In this document: one piece after another, positions 43,728-52,313 of the stretch
Numbering within the stretch: position 1 is the first letter of the stretch
How the letters are laid out: each line of letters starts with the position of its first letter
Assembly (NCBI RefSeq): GCF_002261185.1
Contig: NZ_NEVQ01000012.1
Span: 310,001-374,000, forward strand
Source of the DNA: Bordetella genomosp. 4
Lineage (GTDB): Bacteria; Pseudomonadota; Gammaproteobacteria; Burkholderiales; Burkholderiaceae_B
Length of the DNA: 64,000 nucleotides
Direction of reading: 5' to 3'
Position numbers and translations under genes: made by a program
The notes under the pieces: generated by a model
The model's input: only the letters and a program-made list of their open reading frames with translations
The model's database searches: none
What the model was told of the DNA's origin: nothing

Positions 43728-45020
43728 ATGTCCATTTCCCAGCAAGCCTTTCTACGCGACGCCATGCGTCGCCTCAATCTGACTCGCGATGTTTTCGCCA
43801 CCCGTATCGGTGTGAAACGGCGTGCCCTAGACACGTGGCTCCTGCCGGAAGGATCGCAGGAGTTTCGTGCGATGCCCGAGGTGGTCGAGCGTTTTGTCAG
43901 CGAAATCGTGCAAAACGGTGCTTTGCTCGAAAAATATACGCAAAGCGCACAGGTGGGCCCACTGCGCGAACGAATCGCGGTGAACGGCAAGCACCAATTG
44001 CTGTCTGTGGATCAATTTACTCGCGAATCGGTCGAGGACCTGTTCCGCGTGGCGGATTTGATGCAGCCTATTGCCCGTCGGCAAAAAGTGTCTCGCGTTC
44101 TGGAAGGCGCGGTGCTGGGTAATCTGTTTTTTGAGGCCAGTACGCGGACGCGCGTGAGTTTTGGTGCGGCATTCTGCCGCTTGGGCGGTTCGGTGTGCGA
44201 TACCACCGGGTTTACCTTTTCCTCGATGGCCAAGGGCGAGTCGATTTACGACACCAGCCGTGTCATGAGCGGCTATGTTGACGCCATGGTGATCCGTCAT
44301 CCCGATAAAGGGTCCGTCGCCGAGTTTGCACAGGCCACGAATATTCCCGTGGTCAACGGCGGCGACGGTCCGGGTGAGCATCCCAGCCAGGCGCTGTTGG
44401 ACCTGTATACGATACTGACCGAGTTTTCGCGCCTGGGTAAGCTGCTCGATGGTGCTCATATCGCCATGGTCGGCGATCTGAAATACGGGCGTACGGTGCA
44501 TTCGCTGATCAAGCTATTGGCCTTGTACAAGGGTATCAAGTTCACCTTGATTTCTCCTCCGGGCCTGGAAATGCCGGATTACATCATCGAACAGGCCAGC
44601 CGTAACGACAATGTGATCGAGCAGAAAAGCAGCCTGGCAGAAGGTTTGACGGGGGCGGATGTGATTTATGCGACGCGCGTGCAGAAGGAGCGTTTCGCCA
44701 ACGAGGAAAGCGAAGGCTACACGCCCGAGTTTCAGATCAGCCGCGCGACCATCGACGCGCATTGCGGACCCGACACGATTGTCATGCACCCGCTGCCGCG
44801 CGACAGCCGGCCTGGCGCCAACGATCTGAGCACGGATCTGAATGACGATCCGCGTCTGGCGATTTTCCGTCAAACGGATAACGGTATTCCGATCCGGATG
44901 GCGATTTTCGCGGTGCTGCTAGGGGTGGAAGGTCTGGTGCAGCATTCGATGCGTGACGTGACGTGGAAACATCCGTCGCATATCGGTCCGGACGATTCGA
45001 TTTTCCACGGGCTGGATTGA
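43728..45020 (+). CDS. pyrB: Aspartate carbamoyltransferase with N-terminal helix-turn-helix domain
   Basis: A 430-residue protein; typical catalytic chains have about 310. The first 60 residues form an XRE-like HTH (LTRDVFATRIGVKRRALDTW, then LPEGSQEFRAMPEVVERFV). The rest is a complete ATCase: carbamoyl-phosphate loop FFEASTRTRVSFGAAF, the 80s-loop Lys in SMAKGESIYDTSRVMSGYVD, the HPSQALLDLYT motif, and VMHPLPRDSRPGANDL. It makes carbamoyl-aspartate in pyrimidine synthesis. No pyrI or pyrC lies adjacent. The HTH and the palindromes upstream point to self-regulation, which is inference. Confidence 0.92.
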   Translation: MSISQQAFLRDAMRRLNLTRDVFATRIGVKRRALDTWLLPEGSQEFRAMPEVVERFVSEIVQNGALLEKYTQSAQVGPLRERIAVNGKHQLLSVDQFTRESVEDLFRVADLMQPIARRQKVSRVLEGAVLGNLFFEASTRTRVSFGAAFCRLGGSVCDTTGFTFSSMAKGESIYDTSRVMSGYVDAMVIRHPDKGSVAEFAQATNIPVVNGGDGPGEHPSQALLDLYTILTEFSRLGKLLDGAHIAMVGDLKYGRTVHSLIKLLALYKGIKFTLISPPGLEMPDYIIEQASRNDNVIEQKSSLAEGLTGADVIYATRVQKERFANEESEGYTPEFQISRATIDAHCGPDTIVMHPLPRDSRPGANDLSTDLNDDPRLAIFRQTDNGIPIRMAIFAVLLGVEGLVQHSMRDVTWKHPSHIGPDDSIFHGLD

Positions 45021-45151
45021 TTGCCCTGGCAGGCGGTCATGTCTGGCCGCCTGACGTGGTCGTCGAGGCTGCTTTTTTACCGTCGGGGCGCCCCACGGTA
45101 AATCCCACGTTGGGGGTAGCAAGCAGGAAGGCGTCGCGATGAACGCAATGC

Positions 45152-45196
45152 AATACCCCAAAGGCTGGATTGAACCCCCAGCCGTTGGGGTATTTT
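45152..45196 (+). terminator. Intrinsic terminator after pyrB-like gene
   Basis: A long stem AATACCCCAA (45152-45161) with TTGGGGTATT (45185-45194), continued by GGCTGG/CCAGCC, followed by T-rich sequence. It lies between convergent genes and mainly serves the + strand. Confidence 0.92.
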
Positions 45197-45198
45197 TT

Positions 45199-46098
45199 TT
45201 AAATACGCTTTTCGCCGCCGAGGGCTTCGGTCAGGTCGGCCAGCAATTTGGCCAGTTCGCCCGTCATCAGTGCCATGTCGGAATCGAACTTCTCATCGTC
45301 ATTTTGCATGACAGTGTCGTTGCCTTCCTTGAGAACGTCCAGCGGCGCGACACGCTTTACGTCGAGGGCTTCGGTCAGCACGAAGGACACGCGGTCGGCC
45401 CAAGTCAAGGCCAAGCGGGTGCATTGTTTGCCTGACTGAATGTGGCGGCGCACGTCGTCGACGTCAATGGAGTGCTTGACGTAGCGAATGGCGGCGCGGC
45501 TTTCGCCCGAGGCGCGCAATTCAGTGTCCTGGTCGATGCTGAAATTGCTAGGGGCCTCGTCAGCGGCCAGCCAGCCGGTCATGGCGGCGGCGGGCGATTG
45601 CGCGACGTACAGATTTTCCAGCGGCAGCGGGTCGATGGTCTTGACCAGCAGGCCGATGACTTCATCGGCCTTGGCCGAGGCGGCGGCGTCAATTACCAGC
45701 CAGTGATTGACCGGATCGATCCAGACGCGCGTGTCGCGATAGACGCTGAAGGCCTTGGGCAAGAGCTCGTCGGTGACGCGCTCTTTGATTTCCTTCATTT
45801 GCTTGCGGCCGGGCTTGTAGCCCTGTTGCTCTTCGATTTCCTGAGCGCGGGCGCGAGCGACCTGGTTGACGACCGTGGTTGGCAGCAGTTTTTTCTCGGC
45901 ACGCAGGCTGAGCAAAATCTGCTGATTGACGGTGTGCGACAGCGCAGCATTTTCGCGGGGAGAAATCCAGCCCACGCTCTGCATTTCGAGATTGTTGCCG
46001 GATTGATAAGCATGCCGAGCCAAGCTTTCTTCAAGCTGTTCGCCGGTCAGCGTCCACGGTGCGGATAGTCGGTAGATCTTGAGATTCTTGAACCACAT
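45199..46098 (-). CDS. rdgC: RdgC, DNA-binding recombination regulator
   Basis: A 299-residue ring-forming, non-specific DNA-binding protein that modulates RecA activity. Family sequences include [11 protein letters not shown] at the start, [20 protein letters not shown], and [19 protein letters not shown] near residue 115. The ATG at 46098 is chosen because it begins the family N-terminus; an in-frame ATG at 46110 adds four residues. It is convergent with the pyrB-like gene. Confidence 0.93.
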   Translation of the reverse strand: MWFKNLKIYRLSAPWTLTGEQLEESLARHAYQSGNNLEMQSVGWISPRENAALSHTVNQQILLSLRAEKKLLPTTVVNQVARARAQEIEEQQGYKPGRKQMKEIKERVTDELLPKAFSVYRDTRVWIDPVNHWLVIDAAASAKADEVIGLLVKTIDPLPLENLYVAQSPAAAMTGWLAADEAPSNFSIDQDTELRASGESRAAIRYVKHSIDVDDVRRHIQSGKQCTRLALTWADRVSFVLTEALDVKRVAPLDVLKEGNDTVMQNDDEKFDSDMALMTGELAKLLADLTEALGGEKRI

Positions 46099-46260
46099 GG
46101 CGTCGGGCAAAAGGGTTGATTCTATACGACCCTTGCCCGACTCGCCGGCAGGTCAGTGCTTTTCTTGTGTATCTCGAGGCGACATCGGGCGGGCTCTGGA
46201 CGCTGGGTTCCTCCAGGTGCCGGCCGTGTAACGTCCGGTTAATGGGGCTGCGTTTTATGG

Positions 46261-47220
46261 CTAGAGATCGACTTTGACTTTGCCTGATTTCACCAGGGCC
46301 GCGACCTCGCGAATTTCCGACAACAAGGCCGTTTGCAATGCCTCGGGCGTGCCTCCTGTGGGCGTGAAGCCTTGTTCGCCCAGTTTGCGTCGGACGTCTT
46401 CCGTTTGCAGTGCGCGGTTTACGCCCTGATTCAGCGCGGCGATGATTTCCGCCGGTGTCCCTGCGGCGCAATACGTGCCGAACTGGATTTGTGCGGCAAA
46501 TCCCTGATAGCCGCTTTCCGCGACTGTGGGGATGTCCGGATATTTGGTTAGGCGTTCTGCACTGGTGACGGCCAGCACGCGCAGCCGGCCGCTTTTCAGG
46601 TAGGGCTCGACAGCGGCGACGGTCGCCACGACCACCTGGATCTGTCCGCCCAACAAGTCCGTCATCATGGGGCCGGTGCCTCGGTAGGGCACGTGCAGCA
46701 TGTCGATGCCGCAGGCGGCCTGCATGAGCTCGGTGGCGATATGTTGGGGCGTGGCGTTGCCAGGTGTGCCAAAGGTCAGATCCTGAGGGTGTGCCTTGGC
46801 TTGCTCGACCAGCTCTTTCAAGGTCTTGGCCGGCACGTCGGCGTTCACGGCAACCATGTACGGCGAGCGCGCGATCGGACATACCGGCGCCAATTGTTTG
46901 AGCACTTCTTCAGGCGGCCTGGCGTAGTAGCGCACAGAGGGGACCAGGCCTGCAAATAGCAAGATACTGCCGTCTTTGGCACCGTTGGCGGTGTAGTCCG
47001 CGCCCAGCATGCCACTGGCTCCGGGCTTGTTTTCGACGATGACGGAGCGGTTCAGTGCGGGCTCTAGCGAGGCGGCGATCACGCGCCCGAGTACGTCGGT
47101 GCCGCCGCCTGGCGGAAATGGGACGACGACGCGCAACGGCGCTTCGCGCGTCCAGGCGGGTTGAACAAGTCCTGCGGCGCCTAGGGCGGCAGCGTATTTG
47201 AGTAGGGTTCTGCGATTCAT
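46261..47220 (-). CDS. Bug/TctC-family periplasmic solute-binding protein
   Basis: A 319-residue receptor with a twin-arginine-like signal (MNRRTLLKYAAALGAAGLVQ) and the family sequences PLRVVVPFPPGGGTDVLGRV, VENKPGASGMLGADYTANGA and LTFGTPGNATPQHIATELM. The ATG at 47220 is preferred to 47283. It is the last gene of an operon with a hydrolase and a DUF1185 protein, so it probably supplies their substrate. No membrane subunits are present. Confidence 0.93.
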   Translation of the reverse strand: MNRRTLLKYAAALGAAGLVQPAWTREAPLRVVVPFPPGGGTDVLGRVIAASLEPALNRSVIVENKPGASGMLGADYTANGAKDGSILLFAGLVPSVRYYARPPEEVLKQLAPVCPIARSPYMVAVNADVPAKTLKELVEQAKAHPQDLTFGTPGNATPQHIATELMQAACGIDMLHVPYRGTGPMMTDLLGGQIQVVVATVAAVEPYLKSGRLRVLAVTSAERLTKYPDIPTVAESGYQGFAAQIQFGTYCAAGTPAEIIAALNQGVNRALQTEDVRRKLGEQGFTPTGGTPEALQTALLSEIREVAALVKSGKVKVDL

Positions 47221-47252
47221 GATGTGTCTCCTCCCCGAGGCGGGAATAGTGC

Positions 47253-48020
47253 TTATGCAGAGGCTCGCGAGAAAAAGCCGCACAACGCTTGAGCCACGAT
47301 AGCGGGGGCTTCCACGGGCAACATGTGGCGCTGTCCTGCCACGATCTGCAATTGCGACTGCGGCAGGTCGGTGGCCAGGGCTGTGCTCATGCGTGGCGTG
47401 GACCCCACGTCATCGCTGCCTGTCATGACCAGCACCGGACAACGGATCGCGTGTGTATCGATCAGACGATCGCCTGTGGCGAACATCCGATACGCATGCA
47501 GAAAACTTGCGCGATCGTTGGCGAGCAAGCGCCGTCCGATTTCCTGGACGCGAGCTTCGTGGGTTTGCCGGTACGCAGGGGTGAACCAGCGCGCTAGAGA
47601 GATTTCTGTCGAGGCTTGTGCATCCTGAGTCGCAGACGCATCGAGCCGCGCGCGGACGGCGGCGGCTTCGGCCTCGGTACGTTGATAGACGGTACTCAGC
47701 AGTGCCAGCCGCTTGACGCGTGCGGGCCTGGTCGCGGCGTAATGGCCTGCAATCAGGCCTCCCATGGAATAGCCCAACAAATGAACGTCATTCCAGCCGG
47801 CGTGGTCCAGGACCTGGTCCAGTTGTTTGGCGAAATCCTCTGGTGTGACTGCAGCTCGTAGTGGCGCTGCCTGTCCGTGACCGAGGAGGTCGTAACGCAA
47901 GACCTCGAAATCCGGTTCCAGGCAGGGGGCGAGGTCATTCCACAAGTGATGATCCAGGCCCACGCCATGCAACAGCACCAGGGGTTCGCCTTCGCCTGAT
48001 CGGCGCTGCGCAGCGTTCAT
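47253..48020 (-). CDS. Alpha/beta hydrolase (3-oxoadipate enol-lactonase-like)
   Basis: A 255-residue alpha/beta-hydrolase. The oxyanion segment LVLLHGVGLDHHLW, the nucleophile elbow GYSMGG (Ser), the acid region GSDDVGSTPRM and the late His (GQRHMLPVEAP) are visible. It resembles enol-lactonases and similar ester hydrolases of aromatic degradation. The start overlaps the stop of the DUF1185 gene (ATGA). Confidence 0.85.
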   Translation of the reverse strand: MNAAQRRSGEGEPLVLLHGVGLDHHLWNDLAPCLEPDFEVLRYDLLGHGQAAPLRAAVTPEDFAKQLDQVLDHAGWNDVHLLGYSMGGLIAGHYAATRPARVKRLALLSTVYQRTEAEAAAVRARLDASATQDAQASTEISLARWFTPAYRQTHEARVQEIGRRLLANDRASFLHAYRMFATGDRLIDTHAIRCPVLVMTGSDDVGSTPRMSTALATDLPQSQLQIVAGQRHMLPVEAPAIVAQALCGFFSRASA

Positions 48021-48610
48021 TTTGCTTGCGCCTCTTGTTCCAGTTCTTTCAAGTCGGAATAGCGATTGCCGATGCGGTGATGCGGACGGCCGGCGGTGGC
48101 CGCGCCCAAGGCAATCACGATTTCATCGGGGGCCGGCGCGTCGTAGATGCAGGTCTGTACGGTCAGATAGTGCGAACGTAAGCCTTCGTCTTGTTTATGC
48201 ATCATCGGAATCGAAATCACGCAACCGGGGCCGCCGCGCGTGTTCGTGAAGCTCAGGTAGCTGGTGCCTTCTACCGCGTTGCGATACGCGTTGCCAAAAC
48301 GCAGGGTATGGATCAGGGCTGAGGCGTGCTCGACTTCGCCCGAGGTGCCGACGACAGCGGCTTTACCGTAGGCCTCGATGGCATCGGACGACCCTGCATG
48401 ACGCAGGATTTCGCCGACCAGTAATTCGCCCAATGGCGGTGCGGCGGCAAGGATTTCCGGACGCAGATTTTCCTGGAACGGCTTGTCGGCCCACGGGTTA
48501 CGGATCACGGCGGCGGCCACGATCATCACTAGCGGCTTTTCGGCGGCTTTGCCCCCCTCGATCAGGGTCTTTTCTACGTAGCTGACGACTTTGCGAATTT
48601 GCACAGACAT
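48017..48610 (-). CDS. DUF1185 / 'amino acid synthesis' family protein
   Basis: A 197-residue protein of the DUF1185 family (PF06684), whose name is historical and whose reaction is not established. Characteristic segments are IRKVVSYVEKTLIEGGKAAE, NPWADKPFQENLRPEI and SFTNTRGGPGCVISIPMMH. The ATG at 48610 is preferred over 48640. It is the first gene of an operon with a hydrolase and a Bug receptor, divergent from a LysR gene, which suggests a role in degrading an imported acid or amide. Confidence 0.85.
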   Translation of the reverse strand: MSVQIRKVVSYVEKTLIEGGKAAEKPLVMIVAAAVIRNPWADKPFQENLRPEILAAAPPLGELLVGEILRHAGSSDAIEAYGKAAVVGTSGEVEHASALIHTLRFGNAYRNAVEGTSYLSFTNTRGGPGCVISIPMMHKQDEGLRSHYLTVQTCIYDAPAPDEIVIALGAATAGRPHHRIGNRYSDLKELEQEAQAK

Positions 48611-48685
48611 GCTGGGCTCCCAGTTGAACGATGCATGCATTGTTGGGGGTGCAGCCCAGTTTTAGCAATCTAAAATAATTCATGT

Positions 48686-48708
48686 TAATTTCGGAAAATC
48701 CGAAATTA
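48686..48708. promoter_or_regulatory. LysR-type operator with perfect 10-bp arms
   Basis: TAATTTCGGA (48686-48695) and TCCGAAATTA (48699-48708) are a perfect inverted repeat 3 bases apart. It contains the T-N11-A signature of LysR sites (T at 48691, A at 48703) and lies between the divergent DUF1185 operon and LysR gene, 15 bases before the LysR ATG. Confidence 0.75.
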
Positions 48709-48723
48709 GCCGGATGGCATCCG

Positions 48724-49629
48724 ATGTCTGCTCCATTAAAAATTCAGCATTTGCGTCAGTTCGTATTGGCGGCCGATCTTGGCAGTTTCAGGGATGCGGC
48801 ACACGGCACTTTTCGTTCACAAGCAGCCGTTTCGGCAGCCATGCAAGACTTGGAACAGCAGATTGGCGCGCCGTTGTTCGAGCCTGGCAAACGTGCGCGC
48901 TTGACGCCATTGGGACAGACGTTGCTGCCGTCGTTTCGAGAGTTGCTGGCTACGCATGACCGTGTCCAGGACGGGGCGAGGCTCTATGCGATGGGATACC
49001 AGGGGCCGGTGTCTTTAGCGGTGATGCCTTCGTTGGCAGATGAGTGGCTGCCGCGATTGGTGGCGCGTTATGCGCAGCGCCATCCTGACGTGCGAATCCG
49101 TGCGGTGGATGAGTCTTCTCCCAATGTGCATCGTCTGGTGCTGTCGGGGGATGTCCAAGTGGGGGTGGCAGGCCAGTTGCCGCGTACGGAGGAGTTGGCG
49201 TTCAGCCCTGTTGCGCGCGATAGTTTTGGTCTGGTTTGCCGCAAGACGCATCCCTTGGCACGGCGCCGCAGTGTTCCGTGGTCTGCGTTGGCCGGCGAGC
49301 GCTTGATTGCGAATGCGACGTTTGCCACGCTAAAAGGCCGCCAACTCGGCGCTGGCGTGGATGATCCGGCGATGGATATTTCGAATCGCGCCTCGTTGTT
49401 GGCCAGTGTCGCGGGAGGGCTCGGAGTGACCGCATTGCCCGTCTTGGCTCGACCGCCGGCGAGTACGGGCCTGGCGTTTGTGCCCTTGGTCGAGCCTGTT
49501 GTCGAGCGTATCGTCGGTGTGTTGACGCGTCGGGATGAGACGCTTTTGCCGTCGGTAGCTGCGATGCATGCTTTGGCGTTGCGTTCGTTAGCGCAGTTCA
49601 CGCGGCGCAAAGGGGCTACTTTGTATTAG
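48724..49629 (+). CDS. LysR-family regulator
   Basis: A 301-residue LysR-type regulator with N-terminal HTH (IQHLRQFVLAADLGSFRDAA, then SQAAVSAAMQDLEQQIG) and a normal effector domain. The ATG at 48724 is chosen for its family N-terminus. It is divergent from the DUF1185-hydrolase-Bug operon and separated from it by a textbook LysR operator, so it very likely controls that operon. Confidence 0.9.
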   Translation: MSAPLKIQHLRQFVLAADLGSFRDAAHGTFRSQAAVSAAMQDLEQQIGAPLFEPGKRARLTPLGQTLLPSFRELLATHDRVQDGARLYAMGYQGPVSLAVMPSLADEWLPRLVARYAQRHPDVRIRAVDESSPNVHRLVLSGDVQVGVAGQLPRTEELAFSPVARDSFGLVCRKTHPLARRRSVPWSALAGERLIANATFATLKGRQLGAGVDDPAMDISNRASLLASVAGGLGVTALPVLARPPASTGLAFVPLVEPVVERIVGVLTRRDETLLPSVAAMHALALRSLAQFTRRKGATLY

Positions 49630-49767
49630 TGAGCGGACGTTGCGTCGCACAATGGATCGGTAACGATTCTGACTGGTAGCGTAGTGCGACGCGTTCTGTC
49701 ACTGACAGACGCCGGACCTTCTGGTATCGTCCGCCGCATCGTCATTGATGAATAAAGGATGATAACG

Positions 49768-49986
49768 ATGAAACTGGCGACGCTTGTGGGTGCGGTGCTG
49801 ATCGCATTGGGTGCGGCGGCATTGGTGTACAAGGGATTCGACTACACCAGCGAAGAAACCGTGTTGCAGATCGGTTCGGTCAAGGCGACGGCGGAAACGG
49901 AAAAATCGGTATCGATTCCGACGTGGGCCGGTGTAGCTGCGATCGTGGTGGGTGTGCTGGTGATCGGCTTCGGCCGCCGCCGTTGA
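49768..49986 (+). CDS. Small two-helix membrane protein
   Basis: A 72-residue protein with two membrane helices (TLVGAVLIALGAAALVYKGF and WAGVAAIVVGVLVIGFG) around a short loop (ETVLQIGSVKATAETEKSVS). It resembles widespread small membrane proteins of the DUF3185 kind. The ATG at 49768 has AAAGGA at proper spacing. The function is unknown. A dispersed repeat starts 5 bases after its stop. Confidence 0.75.
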   Translation: MKLATLVGAVLIALGAAALVYKGFDYTSEETVLQIGSVKATAETEKSVSIPTWAGVAAIVVGVLVIGFGRRR

Positions 49987-49990
49987 AGGC

Positions 49991-50074
49991 AAAAAAGACC
50001 CCCACGCTGCGCCTTTGGCTTGCGGCCCCCCGAGGGGGCGTTTTTTGCCTTGGGACGGCCCGGCGGCAAAAAAA
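49991..50074 (+). repeat. Copy A of dispersed GC-rich repeat
   Basis: An approximately 84-bp element beginning AAAAAAGACCCCCACGC and containing GCCCCCCGAGGGGGC (hairpin) and TTTTTTGCCTTGGGACGG, ending GGCGGCAAAAAAA. Related copies lie at 39180-39233 and 63775-63853 in reverse orientation. It follows a gene directly here and at the third copy, which suggests a 3'-end or terminator function. Confidence 0.85.
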
Positions 50075-50098
50075 GGCCCGGCTTAAAAAAGCCGGGCC
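50068..50098 (-). terminator. Intrinsic terminator, minus strand
   Basis: A perfect 10-bp stem GGCCCGGCTT/AAGCCGGGCC (50075-50084 and 50089-50098) with an A-run on its left (50068-50074) that becomes a T-run on the minus strand. No minus-strand gene ends here, so it may close a short untranslated RNA. Confidence 0.75.
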
Positions 50099-50113
50099 TG
50101 GCAGGGTCACACA

Positions 50114-50150
50114 ATGCTACGCCGTTAAAGGCTCGCGGGGGGCGTAGCAT
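50114..50150. repeat. Perfect inverted repeat of 10-bp arms
   Basis: ATGCTACGCC (50114-50123) and GGCGTAGCAT (50141-50150), 17 bases apart. On the minus strand it is followed by the terminator at 50068-50098. The rest of the 439-base gap (49987-50425) holds no gene I can support. Confidence 0.6.
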
Positions 50151-50349
50151 CGGTGTCAGAGAACTGGCCCTGCAATCGTCGGACTGGGGATCAAACGTCC
50201 GGCAATGTAGGGCAAGGCCGTGTTCTGAGGTTCCAGTCTAATCGCGGCGGTCTGACATCGTCCTGAATCTCAGTCTTATAAAAAATCTCGTCGCGGCTGT
50301 TGCGGGTTGACGCCTCTGACAGCAGCGTTCTGAGCTATTGGGACTGACC

Positions 50350-50373
50350 AAAAAAAAGCTCCCGAAGGAGCTT
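50350..50373 (-). terminator. Intrinsic terminator for the MHS transporter gene
   Basis: On the minus strand a 7-bp stem AAGCTCC with a TTCG tetraloop and GGAGCTT is followed by a T-run. It lies 53 bases past the stop of the minus-strand transporter gene. Confidence 0.88.
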
Positions 50374-50425
50374 GGAAGAGCCAGACAGGCGCAGCAGTCC
50401 TGCCTGGCGGGGGAAAAAAGCGGTA

Positions 50426-52102
50426 TCAGTCGTTGATGTCCACGTCTTTGGTCTCGCGGACAAACAAGGTTCCGATGACCAGCGTCATGACGGCGATGAT
50501 GATCGGATACCACAAGCCGTCGTAGATGTTGCCTGTCGCAGCCACGATCGCGAACGCCACCGGGGGCAAGAAGCCGCCGAACCAGCCATTGCCGATGTGA
50601 TACGGCAAGCTCATTGAGGTGTAGCGGATGCGGGTGGGGAACATTTCGACCAGCATGGCGGCGATCGGTCCGTACACCATGGTCACGTAGATCACCAGAA
50701 TGGTCAGCAGGACTACCACCATGACTTTGTTCATTTGTGCCGGATCCGCCTTGGCAGGATAGCCGTGGCTGCGGATCGCGTTGGTCAATGCGGTTTTCAG
50801 CTCGGCTGACTTGGCCTTGAACTCATCGGCCGACATGTCCTTGCCTTCGAAGGAAGGAAACTCGTCATTGCCGATTTTGACCTTGGCTACGGTGCCGGCG
50901 GGGGCTGCCTGGTTGGCGTAGTTCACCGAGTTACTCGCCAAGAACGACTTGACCACATCGCATGAACTCGTGAATGACGAGGTACCCACCGGATTGAATT
51001 GGAACGAGCAGGTCGCCGGATCCGCAATCACGGTGACCGGCGCCGACGCCTGGGCTTTTTCAAGCGCGGGGTTGGCGAAGTGGGTCAATCCCTGAAAGAT
51101 CGGGAAATAGGTCACCGCGGCGATCAAGCAGCCCGCCATGATGATGGGTTTGCGGCCGATGCGATCGGACAGCGAGCCAAAGAGCAGGAAGAACGGCGTG
51201 CCGATCAACAGGGCCAGCGCGATCAGGATGTTGGCGGTGTTGGCGTCGACTTGCAGCGTCTTGGTCAAGAAGAACAAGGCGTAGAACTGGCCGGTGTACC
51301 ACACCACGGCTTGACCCGCAGTCAGCCCCAGCAGTGCGATGAGCACGACTTTCAGGTTTTTCCATTGGCCGAAAGACTCGGTCAGAGGAGCTTTGGAGCC
51401 GCGGCCTTCTTCTTTCATGCGTTTGAAGGTCGGCGATTCGTTGAGCTGCATCCGGATCCACACCGAGATGCCCAGCAGCACCACGGAGATCAGGAACGGA
51501 ATGCGCCAGCCCCAGGCTTTGAAGGATTCTTCGTCCATCAGGCCGCGCACGCCCATGATGACGAGCAGGGACAGGAACAGGCCCAGTGTGGCCGTGGTCT
51601 GGATCCAGGCGGTGTAGGCGCCGCGACGGCCTTGCGGCGCGTGTTCGGCCACGTAGGTGGCTGCGCCGCCGTATTCGCCGCCCAACGCCAAGCCTTGCAA
51701 CAGCCGCAGCACGATCAGAATCGCGGGGGCGGTAATGCCAATGCTGGCATAGCTGGGCAGCACGCCCACGAGGAACGTGGACAGGCCCATGATGACGATG
51801 GTGACCAGAAAGGTGTATTTACGGCCGACGAGGTCGCCCAGACGGCCAAAGACCAGGGCACCAAAGGGCCGTACCGCAAAGCCTGCCGCAAAAGCCAGCA
51901 GCGCGAAGATGAACGCGGCTGTGGGATTTACACCCGAGAAGAAGTGTCCCGCAATGATGGCCGCAAGCGAGCCATACAGATAAAAGTCGTACCACTCGAA
52001 TACCGTGCCTAGCGACGACGCGAAGATCACGCGCCGTTCGTCTTTGGTCATCGGGCGCGGGCCCGCGGATGGGCCTGGGCTGGCCATCGATGCTGTGCTC
52101 AT
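50426..52102 (-). CDS. MHS-family MFS transporter with large extracytoplasmic insert
   Basis: A 558-residue proton symporter of the metabolite:H+ (ShiA/ProP/KgtP) type, which carry organic acids or betaines. The N-terminal FASSLGTVFEWYDFYLYGSL, the loop RPFGALVFGRLGDLVGRKY and LALGGEYGGAATYVAEHAP are family signatures. About 110 residues (roughly 343-455) are inserted between two helices, including two Cys (ATCSFQFN and TSSCDVVKSF); usual members have about 430-450 residues. The two-component genes are upstream on the same strand and may control it. Confidence 0.9.
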   Translation of the reverse strand: MSTASMASPGPSAGPRPMTKDERRVIFASSLGTVFEWYDFYLYGSLAAIIAGHFFSGVNPTAAFIFALLAFAAGFAVRPFGALVFGRLGDLVGRKYTFLVTIVIMGLSTFLVGVLPSYASIGITAPAILIVLRLLQGLALGGEYGGAATYVAEHAPQGRRGAYTAWIQTTATLGLFLSLLVIMGVRGLMDEESFKAWGWRIPFLISVVLLGISVWIRMQLNESPTFKRMKEEGRGSKAPLTESFGQWKNLKVVLIALLGLTAGQAVVWYTGQFYALFFLTKTLQVDANTANILIALALLIGTPFFLLFGSLSDRIGRKPIIMAGCLIAAVTYFPIFQGLTHFANPALEKAQASAPVTVIADPATCSFQFNPVGTSSFTSSCDVVKSFLASNSVNYANQAAPAGTVAKVKIGNDEFPSFEGKDMSADEFKAKSAELKTALTNAIRSHGYPAKADPAQMNKVMVVVLLTILVIYVTMVYGPIAAMLVEMFPTRIRYTSMSLPYHIGNGWFGGFLPPVAFAIVAATGNIYDGLWYPIIIAVMTLVIGTLFVRETKDVDIND

Positions 52103-52313
52103 GATGTCTCCTCGTTTTGGACCGGTGGTGATCCACCGTGCCGGCTCGTTTCCGGTATGTTCCGGTATTTGGGCTAGTAGAAAGGTAGAAAACGAGACTG
52201 ACGGGGTTCTGACGGGATGCTTACTTGAATCTTAATTTTGAAACTAAATGTATTTTTTTTAGGCTTTTCCCCGGAATTTTGGCCGGGTCCAAGGCATTCC
52301 GTCAGGGATATCC

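Noticed and set aside
50999-52012. 337-codon + strand frame opposite the MHS transporter
   Set aside because: Low-complexity Gln/Asp/His-rich translation typical of the reverse of a membrane-protein gene.
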